Origin: Deltaproteobacteria bacterium | GTDB lineage: Bacteria; Desulfobacterota_E; Deferrimicrobia; Deferrimicrobiales; Deferrimicrobiaceae | Reading direction: 5' to 3' | Length of the DNA stretch: 12,050 nt | NCBI GenBank assembly: GCA_023489025.1 | Contig: JAMDCN010000031.1 | Span: 1 to 12,050 of the forward strand | Part shown: piece by piece, positions 6,438-12,050 of the stretch | Layout of the letters: each line of letters opens with the position of its first letter | How positions within the stretch are numbered: the first letter of the stretch is position 1 | The notes under the pieces: model-generated | Databases searched by the model: none | Told to the model about the DNA's origin: nothing | The model's input: the letters and a program-made list of their open reading frames with translations, nothing else | Program-made: the position numbers and the translations under genes

Positions 6438-7166
6438 TTACAGATAGACGCCGCCGTTCACCGAAAAAACCTGCCCGGTGATATAGGAGGCTTTTCCCGA
6501 CGCAAGAAAGCCCACCACCTCCGCCACTTCTTCCGGTTTCCCCATCCGCCCCAACGGGATCAACGGCAGGATCCGGTCGAGGGGAAGACCGGCGGTCATC
6601 TCCGTTTCGACGAACCCGGGGGAAACGGCGTTGACCAGGATGTTCCTTTCGGCGACCTCCAGGGCCAGCGACTTTGTCGCGCCGATCAGCCCCGCCTTGG
6701 CCGCCGAGTAGTTCGTCTGGCCCGCCACGCCGCTTTGTCCCGAAGTGGAGACGATGTTGATGATCCGTCCGGATCTTCTCTTCAGCATTCCGAACAGGAG
6801 CATCTTCGTGACGAAGAAAAAACCGTCCAGGTGGACGGAGAGGGTTTCCCTCCATTCCGGTTCTTCCATCCACACCAACAGGCCGTCCCTGCTGAATCCG
6901 GCGTTGTTGACGAGGACCAGGGGAGTATCCGTTTCGAGCATCGGGGCGAGGGCGCTTTTCACCGCGCCGGAATCGGCCACATCGAAGGGGAGAAGCCTGC
7001 ACGTTCTCCCCGAGTCGACGACCTGCCGGGCGACCTCCTTCGCCGCTTCGTGGTCCGCCCGATAGTTGAGCCAGATGTCGAAACCATCCCGCGCCAGGGC
7101 GCGGGCGATGGCGGCACCGATCCCCTTGCTGCCTCCGGTGATCAGGGCGATATCATTTTTGGCCAT
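6438..7166 (-). CDS. FabG-like short-chain dehydrogenase (3-oxoacyl-ACP reductase)
   Basis: Reduces 3-oxoacyl-ACP to 3-hydroxyacyl-ACP with NADPH or NADH. 242 residues, the usual FabG length. Seen: nucleotide-binding TGGSKGIG (10-17), NNAG (87-90), catalytic Ser140, Tyr153 and Lys157 in the S...YSAAK arrangement, VNAVSPGFVETEM (178-190), and the C-terminal GQVFSVNGGVYL. All catalytic residues are present. Start: ATG at 7164-7166. A consensus TATAAT lies only six bases upstream and there is no Shine-Dalgarno, so the message could be leaderless. Context: first gene of the leftward operon, followed by both hot-dog proteins, which places reduction and dehydration together at the promoter-proximal end. 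It resembles both housekeeping FabG and ApeQ-type reductases. Its position makes a pathway-dedicated enzyme more likely. Confidence 0.93.
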   Translation of the reverse strand: MAKNDIALITGGSKGIGAAIARALARDGFDIWLNYRADHEAAKEVARQVVDSGRTCRLLPFDVADSGAVKSALAPMLETDTPLVLVNNAGFSRDGLLVWMEEPEWRETLSVHLDGFFFVTKMLLFGMLKRRSGRIINIVSTSGQSGVAGQTNYSAAKAGLIGATKSLALEVAERNILVNAVSPGFVETEMTAGLPLDRILPLIPLGRMGKPEEVAEVVGFLASGKASYITGQVFSVNGGVYL

Positions 7167-7220
7167 TACCGGATTATATAATTTCCATATAGAATCCTAC
7201 CGTCAATAAAAAATGTTTTA
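7167..7220. promoter_or_regulatory. Divergent promoter region between the two operons
   Basis: 54 bases between two head-to-head start codons, clearly AT-rich in a GC-rich window. Minus strand: a perfect TATAAT at 7173-7178, 6 bases before the ATG at 7166. A TTGACG lies at 7201-7206, but the 22-base spacing is too long for a standard pair. Plus strand: TTACCG (7166-7171), 16 bases, then TATAGA (7188-7193), a weak match. ATTATATAAT (7173-7182) is a perfect 10-base palindrome overlapping the minus -10 and could be an operator. Neither start has a Shine-Dalgarno. The region is very likely regulatory; the exact elements are uncertain. Confidence 0.6.
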
Positions 7221-8690
7221 ATGAGGCCATGGTGCGATTTGGACGTTCTTCTCCTTAGACCGGACCCGGGAAACGAGCGATTCGGCCTCGGTCCTTTCTT
7301 TCGCGTCGAACCGCTGGGACTCGAGTACATCGGGTCCGCGTTGCGCGCCCACGGCCACTCTCCGACGGTGGCCGATCTCCGCTTTCGTCCCGGCGCGTCT
7401 TCCTGGGTGCGGCGGACGCGGCCGCGGGTCGTCGGCATCTCCTGCACGCACGCCCTGGAGTACGACAGGGTTCGAGAGACCGCGCTCGAGGTCCGGAGGG
7501 CGTCGCCGGGCGTTTTCGTGGTCGTCGGCGGACACGCGGCGGCGTGCCACCCTTCACCGCTGGAAGTCGACGGGATCGACGCGGTCTGCCTCGACGACGG
7601 GGAGGAGATCGTTCCGGAGCTGGTCGATGCCATCAAGCACGGCACCCCCCTGGAAACGGTGCCCATGCTCCGCCTTCGGACACGGGACGGGTGGGTGTCC
7701 ACGCCGCGCTCTCTCGGGCGGACGTCCCTTGACGCCGTCCCCTTGCCGGCGCGCGACCTGGTGAGCCGCCACCGCAACGGATACCATTGCCTCCTCTTCA
7801 AGCCGGTGGGACTCGTGGAAACGGCCCGCGGATGTCCGCACCACTGCAGTTTCTGTTCCGTGTGGCAACTGTACGGGCGATCCTTCCGGGAACGGTCCAT
7901 CGGGGCCGTCGTCGAAGATTTCGCCACGGCGGGGGATTCGATCTTCGTCGCCGACGATCTCTTCTGGAACCACGCCGAGCGAAGCCTCGAACTCGCGGGG
8001 GCCCTCCGGAGGCGCGGAGTGAAAAAACGGTGGATCCTCGTGCAGACCCGCACCGACATGATCTGCCGGCAGCAAGAGCTTCTGGAGGCGTGGAGGCCCC
8101 TCGCGAAGGACTTCGACATATTCCTCGGACTGGAGGCCGCTACCGACGCGGGCCTGTCCCGGTTGGACAAGGACGTTCCGCTTTCGGAGAGCGTCGAGGC
8201 GGTGCGGATCGCGCGGTCCCTGCGATACGGCGTGAACGGCAACTTCCTGGTCGATCCCGACTGGGGAGAGGAGGATTTCCGCCGGCTCTGGGAGTTCGTC
8301 GCCTGCCACGGGTTGCAGCGGGCGGGGTACACAATCCTCACGCCGTTGCCCGGAACCGAGTATTTCCGCAAGATCGCGCCCCGGCTCGCGGGACAGCCCT
8401 GGTCCAACTACGACATGCACCACGTCCTCCGGGAGCCTCGCCTCGGGGCGAGACGGTTTTTCGAACTCTATGCGGAGACCTGGCGCAAGTCGATCCTCAA
8501 CACGTCGGGCGAGAAACGGTGGGTCGACTGGATGCGGCAGATCCGGCCGGCCCAGATACCGTACCTTGCGCGCGTTCTATGGCGCACCCAGAGGATGATG
8601 AAAGCCGGGGCCTACCTCCGCGAGCACGACAAGACGTGTCGCGCCCCGATGCCCGTCCGGTCCCCCTCGAGCATCGGTGCATCGCGCTGA
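7221..8690 (+). CDS. HpnR-like cobalamin-dependent radical SAM protein (class B methylase type)
   Basis: 489 residues. Seen: B12-binding-like N-domain with FFRVEPLGLEYIGSALRAHG (26-45), VVGISC (70-75) and VVVGGHAAACH (100-110), then ARGCPHHCSFCSVW with Cys205, Cys209 and Cys212. Barrel motifs: FVADDLFWNHAERS (242-255), KRWILVQTRTDMI (269-281), FLGLEAATDAGL (301-312), GNFLVDPDWGEEDF (340-353) and AGYTILTPLPGTEYF (368-382). This motif series matches the hopanoid C-3 methylase HpnR type. Known: HpnR methylates ring A of hopanoids using a radical SAM cluster and cobalamin. No squalene-hopene cyclase or other hopanoid gene is visible here, so methylation of the locus lipid is the better inference. 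Start ATG at 7221 lacks a Shine-Dalgarno; TTG at 7239 is an alternative. Same reading frame as the downstream ACP, separated by one TGA. First gene of the rightward operon. Confidence 0.88.
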   Translation: MRPWCDLDVLLLRPDPGNERFGLGPFFRVEPLGLEYIGSALRAHGHSPTVADLRFRPGASSWVRRTRPRVVGISCTHALEYDRVRETALEVRRASPGVFVVVGGHAAACHPSPLEVDGIDAVCLDDGEEIVPELVDAIKHGTPLETVPMLRLRTRDGWVSTPRSLGRTSLDAVPLPARDLVSRHRNGYHCLLFKPVGLVETARGCPHHCSFCSVWQLYGRSFRERSIGAVVEDFATAGDSIFVADDLFWNHAERSLELAGALRRRGVKKRWILVQTRTDMICRQQELLEAWRPLAKDFDIFLGLEAATDAGLSRLDKDVPLSESVEAVRIARSLRYGVNGNFLVDPDWGEEDFRRLWEFVACHGLQRAGYTILTPLPGTEYFRKIAPRLAGQPWSNYDMHHVLREPRLGARRFFELYAETWRKSILNTSGEKRWVDWMRQIRPAQIPYLARVLWRTQRMMKAGAYLREHDKTCRAPMPVRSPSSIGASR

Positions 8691-8748
8691 CCCACCGACG
8701 CGACGATCCCCGCCAACGCCGTCTCCTCGATCGGGAACCACATTCCCG

Positions 8749-8777
8749 TTGCCCGGGGCGGCTTCGCGTTTTATGAT
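8749..8777 (+). promoter_or_regulatory. Candidate sigma-70 promoter for the ACP gene
   Basis: TTGCCC (8749-8754; 4 of 6 to TTGACA), a 17-base spacer, then TATGAT (8772-8777; 5 of 6 to TATAAT). Transcription would begin near 8783-8785, about 57 bases before the CTG start and with the Shine-Dalgarno in the leader. This would give the ACP, methyltransferase and exporter a supply independent of the radical SAM gene. Confidence 0.45.
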
Positions 8778-8826
8778 GAGATCAATGCCGGCAGGTGCGG
8801 TCCCGCCGGGTTCTTCGACGAAAAAG

Positions 8827-8833
8827 AAGGAGG
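8827..8833 (+). promoter_or_regulatory. Strong Shine-Dalgarno that places the ACP start
   Basis: AAGGAGG ends 7 bases before CTG at 8841-8843 and 28 bases before the first ATG (8862). It is too far from the ATG to serve it, so it argues for CTG initiation of the ACP. Confidence 0.65.
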
Positions 8834-8840
8834 AAACGCC

Positions 8841-9134
8841 CTGAAAGCGGACGAAACGAAAATGAAGATACGGGAAATACTGTCCGTTCGTCTGAATCTC
8901 TCCACGGCGGTCGAGAAGATCGACGATGACGCGCCGCTGTTCGGGCCCGGGAGCATCGGACTCGACTCGATCGACGCGTTGGAACTGGTGCTCGGCATCC
9001 AGAAGGAGTTCGGCGTCGCCATCGAGGATCGCGCCCTCGCGGTGAGGGTGCTGGTATCCATCGACACCATCGCGGAATACCTGAAATCCCGGTCGGCGGG
9101 GAACCCCGAAGCGGCGGGCGGACTCAACGCGTAG
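8841..9134 (+). CDS. Acyl carrier protein, probable CTG start
   Basis: Carries the growing acyl chain on a 4'-phosphopantetheine arm. 97 residues from CTG at 8841, or 90 from ATG at 8862. Seen: an ACP four-helix pattern with KIREILSVRLNLS in helix I, then GLDSIDALELVLGIQKEFGV around the prosthetic-group Ser (Ser43 from CTG, Ser36 from ATG) in the DSID motif, and a final IDTIAEYLKSR helix. A short Gly/Ala-rich tail follows. Start: the CTG has an AAGGAGG 7 bases ahead and yields a typical ACP N-terminus (M-KADETKMKIREIL). The ATG has no ribosome site. Context: between the radical SAM gene and the methyltransferase, divergent from the KS/CLF operon it should serve. It is the only ACP in the window. 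Inference: pathway-dedicated rather than the housekeeping ACP, because no fab or plsX genes accompany it. Confidence 0.92.
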   Translation: MKADETKMKIREILSVRLNLSTAVEKIDDDAPLFGPGSIGLDSIDALELVLGIQKEFGVAIEDRALAVRVLVSIDTIAEYLKSRSAGNPEAAGGLNA

Positions 9135-9159
9135 CTCCCGGTGATGCGGATTCAATAGC

Positions 9160-10011
9160 GTGTCGAAGACGTGTTTCACCCCATGCATCCTCTGCGGCCG
9201 GGATGCGCCGCAACCCGTCGTGGTTCAGAGGGGATACCCCATCGTCCGCTGCGGCGGATGCGGGCTGGTCTACGTTCATCCGAAGCCTCCGGAGGAGGAT
9301 CTCCCCGGGCTCTACGCGGCGTATCATGGCCGGGACGGCGGGAACGAGCAGGGCTGGAATCACCTCATGGGGAAGGTCTTTCGGGAAGCGGCCGACCACC
9401 TCGATGCATCGAGGGACGGGTCCGGTCCACCCCGCCTCCTGGACGTGGGGTGCGGGTACGGAGGATTCGTCTCGCTGATGCGGGATCGGGGGTGGGATGC
9501 GGAAGGGGTCGACCCGTCCCCGAGGACGGTTGCCGCCGCCTCGGCGAAAGGCATTCCCGTTCGCCTGGGAACCCTCGATGAATTATCCCGTTCGGTGGCG
9601 GCATACCGCGCGATCACCATGTTTTATGTATTGGAACACCTCTTCGATCCGATGTCCGCGCTGAGAAAGGTGTTCGGACTCCTCGAACCGGGCGGAGTGC
9701 TCCTGGTGCGGGTTCCCGACACAACGCCGATCGTACGGCTGCTTTCCCCGTTCGGATTGGGGAACGGGCTGTACGATCCCCCCTTCCATCTTTTCGACTT
9801 TCCGCCCCTCGTGCTCGCGAGGATGCTCGCCGAGGCGGGCTTCGGGAAGATTCGGACGTTCCCGGGCCGCAACACGATCCCCCCCCGCACCGTTCCACGG
9901 TTGGCCACCATGATGTTCGGCGCGCTCGCCCAAGGCCTGTTCGCAGGAACCGGCGGAAGGTTCCTCCTCCCCGGGGTGAGCAAAACCACCATCGCGCGAA
10001 AGCCTTCCTGA
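9160..10011 (+). CDS. Zinc-ribbon class I SAM-dependent methyltransferase
   Basis: 283 residues from GTG at 9160-9162, 25 bases after the ACP stop, with only a weak Shine-Dalgarno. Seen: an N-terminal zinc-ribbon-like knuckle, CILC (Cys9, Cys12) and CGGC (Cys31, Cys34); SAM motif I LLDVGCGYGG (93-102); an acidic residue in EGVDPS (115-120); FYVLEHLFDP (155-164) as the post-II region; and LLEPGGVLLVRVPD (174-187) as motif III. All core motifs of the Rossmann-fold methyltransferase are intact. The C-terminal third is hydrophobic and may hold the lipid or ACP substrate. Known: methyltransferases with such zinc ribbons occur in lipid, sugar and polyketide tailoring loci and can act on O or C. Context: its stop abuts the exporter ATG (TGAATG), so translation is probably coupled. 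Inference: methylates the pathway lipid at a site the radical SAM enzymes do not reach. Target atom unknown. Confidence 0.9.
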   Translation: MSKTCFTPCILCGRDAPQPVVVQRGYPIVRCGGCGLVYVHPKPPEEDLPGLYAAYHGRDGGNEQGWNHLMGKVFREAADHLDASRDGSGPPRLLDVGCGYGGFVSLMRDRGWDAEGVDPSPRTVAAASAKGIPVRLGTLDELSRSVAAYRAITMFYVLEHLFDPMSALRKVFGLLEPGGVLLVRVPDTTPIVRLLSPFGLGNGLYDPPFHLFDFPPLVLARMLAEAGFGKIRTFPGRNTIPPRTVPRLATMMFGALAQGLFAGTGGRFLLPGVSKTTIARKPS

Positions 10012-12050
10012 ATGACGACCCGGTTTCTTCTGGGCCTGGCTCGCATGATCGACGCGCGACCGGGAAAGATCGCTATCGCCTTCCTGCTCGCCGCCGTCGC
10101 TTCCGGCGGGATTGTGGCGCGCATCCCGGTCCGGACGAACCTGCTGGACGTCCTTCCGGAGGGGAACCCGACAATCCGCGCTTTCCGGGGGTTCCTCGAG
10201 GATTTCGGCATGATGGACAGCCTGGTCCTGGTGGTCTCGTCGCGCGAGAGTTCGCCGGACCGGCTGATCCAGGCGGTGGAGACGATCGGAGAGGAACTGG
10301 CCGCATCCCCCAGGGTGGCTTCGGTCGACTACAATCTCATGCGATCCGGGGGACGGTTCGTCGGGGAGCATTTCCCTTTGTACCTCGATTCGGGAGGGGT
10401 GGCCCGCCTTTCGGAGCGTCTGTCCCCGGAAGGGATCCGCCGGCAGATCCGGAGGGACCGGGAAGCATTGGTCTCCCCCTTGGCTTCCCCCCTCGACGCG
10501 GAGTGGATTTCCGGGGATCCGCTGAACCTCCGGGAGGTCGTCCGGGAGAGCCTGCTCCGGAGGACGGTCACGAAGGGGATCGACCTGTCCACGGGATATT
10601 ACATGGATGCGGACAGGACCGTCGCCCTTTTGATGGTGCGGCCGAGGGGATCCTCGAGAGACACGGCGTTCGTTGCAGGGTTGTACCGGGAGGTGGCCGG
10701 GATCGCGGCGAAGGTTTCCGGCGGGTCCGGGACCGACGCCGGGATCAAGGTCGGTCTCGCGGGGGAGTACGCGACCGCCGCGGAGGCGGCCGGCGTGATC
10801 TGGCGGGACATGGTCGTCTCCTTCCTTTCCTCCTTCGTCCTGGTCCTGGTGCTCGTTTACGCGGCGTATCGTCCCCCCGCGGCCGTTCTTTGCGCTATCG
10901 TCCTGACGCTGTTCTCCGCCCTCTCCTGGACGCTCCTGTTCGCTTACCTGCTGTACGGGGGCCTGAACATCGTCACGAGCATCGTCGCCGCGATGCTGAT
11001 CGGATTGTACGTCGATTACATGATCATCATGTACCATCGCTTCAACAGGGAAATCCGGATGGGGAGGTCCCCGCTTGAGGCGCTGGAGACCACCTTTTCC
11101 GAAACGGGGAAGGCGCTCCTCACCAGCTCTGCGACCAGTTGCGTCGCCTTCTTCTCCGTGGTCGTGACCAGTTTCCGGGGGCTCCACGAACTGGGGGTCG
11201 TGGCCGGGTTCGGGGTCCTGTTCTGTCTCCTGTCCGCGTTTCTGGTGATGGGATCCCTCCTCTCCTGGCTCGCGAAGGTTTCCCCGGCGCGGGTCTCGGC
11301 GGGGAAACCCGGCGGCGTCCCGACGGGCTGGGCGGAGCGGCTGGTCGAACGGAGGAGCGGAACCGTCCTGGCGGTATTTTCGATCTTCCTCTTCCTCTCT
11401 GTCCTCGGATCGGCGCGGACCCGGTTCGACGCGGGGATCGAGGCGGTCGGCCCCGCGGACAGCAAGGTGGAGCAGGTTCAGCGCGTGATCGATGAGAAAT
11501 TCGGTAGGAAAGGGGAACCGCTCTTCCTCGTGGCGCGTGCGGACGGCGACCGGCGGCTCGCCGCGGATTTCGACGCCCTCGACCTCCAGGGAGAGCGATG
11601 GATGCGGGCGGGGATGGTGGAGACGTTCTCTTCCCCGGCGATGCTGGTGCCCCCTCCCCGGTTCCAGAAGGAGTCGCGGAGGCTCCTGTCCGACGCCGGG
11701 CTGCCGCGGCGGTACGACGATGCGGGTCTCGAGAGGGCGATCCGGCGGGAGATGGAGAAGCAGGGGATGGTTCCGGGGGACGGCCTTGCGGCGTATGCCG
11801 CGGGGATCGTCCGCGCCCTCGCCGGGGACGGGGCCATCGACCTGCCCGGGTTTGCCCGCTCCGGAGACCCCCGGGCGGCGTATTTCTTCAACGGGTCCCG
11901 CCATGCGATCGCCGCCCACCTGACACCGCCCGGCGGACGCTGGGACCAAGGGGCGCTCGCCGCAATGAAGGAAGATGTGCGGGCCCTGGGTCCGGACTTC
12001 GCGCTGACGGGCCCGCCTCTCATCTTCCGGGAGATCCGGTCCTCGATCGT
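10012..12050 (+). CDS. RND/MMPL-family lipid exporter (3' end cut by right edge)
   Basis: Inner-membrane transporter; 679 residues are visible and the frame is open at the window end. Seen: TM1 at about 19-38, a large periplasmic domain (about 39-265) opening with TNLLDVLPEGNP, then TM2-TM6 as hydrophobic blocks near 267-286, 288-316, 318-341, 369-389 and 392-421. The TM4-type motif AMLIGLYVDYMIIMYHRF holds Asp335, the likely proton-relay residue of RND/MMPL proteins (GxxxDY). TM7 lies at about 449-468, followed by the second periplasmic domain, which runs off the edge. Full proteins of this group have about 12 TM segments and 750-900 residues. Known: MMPL-like exporters are common in aryl-polyene-type loci and move hydrophobic products outward. 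Context: ATG directly follows the methyltransferase stop with no gap. Inference: exports the lipid made by this locus towards the outer membrane. Housekeeping efflux is less likely given the operon. Confidence 0.9.
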   Translation, partial: MTTRFLLGLARMIDARPGKIAIAFLLAAVASGGIVARIPVRTNLLDVLPEGNPTIRAFRGFLEDFGMMDSLVLVVSSRESSPDRLIQAVETIGEELAASPRVASVDYNLMRSGGRFVGEHFPLYLDSGGVARLSERLSPEGIRRQIRRDREALVSPLASPLDAEWISGDPLNLREVVRESLLRRTVTKGIDLSTGYYMDADRTVALLMVRPRGSSRDTAFVAGLYREVAGIAAKVSGGSGTDAGIKVGLAGEYATAAEAAGVIWRDMVVSFLSSFVLVLVLVYAAYRPPAAVLCAIVLTLFSALSWTLLFAYLLYGGLNIVTSIVAAMLIGLYVDYMIIMYHRFNREIRMGRSPLEALETTFSETGKALLTSSATSCVAFFSVVVTSFRGLHELGVVAGFGVLFCLLSAFLVMGSLLSWLAKVSPARVSAGKPGGVPTGWAERLVERRSGTVLAVFSIFLFLSVLGSARTRFDAGIEAVGPADSKVEQVQRVIDEKFGRKGEPLFLVARADGDRRLAADFDALDLQGERWMRAGMVETFSSPAMLVPPPRFQKESRRLLSDAGLPRRYDDAGLERAIRREMEKQGMVPGDGLAAYAAGIVRALAGDGAIDLPGFARSGDPRAAYFFNGSRHAIAAHLTPPGGRWDQGALAAMKEDVRALGPDFALTGPPLIFREIRSSI

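Larger units (their letters stand above)
8691..8840 (+). other. Spacer between radical SAM and ACP genes, stop-free in the coding frame
   Basis: 150 bases with no recognised gene. The frame shared by the upstream and downstream genes has no stop here, and its first 17 codons all end in G or C, as real genes in this window do. It has no ATG, GTG or TTG start in that frame, and the translation matches no family I recognise. A short frame (ATG 8773 or 8785 to TGA 8842-8844) overlaps the ACP start and could be a leader, but has no other support. The stretch also carries a sigma-70-like promoter. No terminator-like hairpin with a T run was seen. Confidence 0.5.

Noticed and set aside
7166..8407. 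A 413-codon minus-strand frame opposite the HpnR-like gene
   Set aside because: Ser/Arg-rich, no motif, and it lies opposite a well-supported radical SAM gene.
8647..8676. Inverted repeat CGATGC...GCATCG near the end of the HpnR-like gene as a terminator
   Set aside because: Six-base stem with an 18-base loop and no T run, and it lies within the coding sequence. Not convincing as an intrinsic terminator.
8688..8690. TGA read as selenocysteine between the radical SAM and ACP genes
   Set aside because: No SECIS-like hairpin was seen just downstream, neither side is a known selenoprotein family, and the ACP has its own ribosome site.
9583..11949. A 788-codon minus-strand open frame opposite the methyltransferase and exporter
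   Set aside because: Arg/Pro/Gly/Asp-rich low-complexity product with no recognisable fold. It lies opposite genes with clear motifs and is expected in GC-rich DNA where stops are rare on the antisense strand.

Overview
GC-rich DNA (mid-60s percent G+C by eye, not counted) with tightly packed bacterial genes whose ends overlap by 4 to 7 bases. Nothing in the window names the organism. Codon style and gene content (type II fatty-acid-synthase-like enzymes with cobalamin-binding radical SAM enzymes) would fit an anaerobic or metabolically versatile lineage such as Desulfobacterota/deltaproteobacteria, NC10 or a similar candidate phylum. That is a weak inference.

The window holds one divergently transcribed secondary-lipid biosynthesis locus. 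Leftward from an AT-rich divergent promoter region (7167-7220) runs a nine-gene operon: a FabG-like ketoreductase, an ApeP-like hot-dog dehydratase, a second FabA/FabZ-fold hot-dog protein lacking the usual catalytic acid, a 4HBT-type acyl thioesterase, a complete Cys-His-His ketosynthase, a short ketosynthase-like 'chain length factor' without the active-site Cys, and three consecutive cobalamin-binding/radical SAM proteins. The third of these is cut by the left edge. Rightward run a fourth cobalamin-binding radical SAM protein that resembles hopanoid C-3 methylase (HpnR), an acyl carrier protein, a zinc-ribbon class I SAM methyltransferase and an RND/MMPL-family exporter cut by the right edge.

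The parts fit a pathway. The ACP carries a growing chain. The KS/CLF pair elongates it, the ketoreductase and hot-dog proteins process the beta-carbon, and the thioesterase releases or edits it. The radical SAM enzymes and the methyltransferase tailor it by C-methylation, cyclisation or other radical chemistry on unactivated carbons. The RND protein would move the lipid towards the outer membrane. The core resembles aryl-polyene/type II PKS loci. Four radical SAM enzymes instead recall the operons proposed for ladderane-type lipids. No adenylating/priming enzyme, acyltransferase or glycosyltransferase is visible, so the locus probably continues past both edges.

Two sequence details change the annotation. 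First, an 11-base C run (minus strand) near the end of the thioesterase gene looks like a one-base frameshift. With ten Cs the protein gains a plausible C-terminus and its stop overlaps the next start by four bases, as at neighbouring junctions. Second, both the ketosynthase and the ACP appear to start at CTG codons placed 6 to 7 bases after near-perfect Shine-Dalgarno sequences. No RNA genes, insertion sequences, CRISPR arrays or convincing intrinsic terminators were seen, and there is no gene-free stretch longer than about 170 bases.
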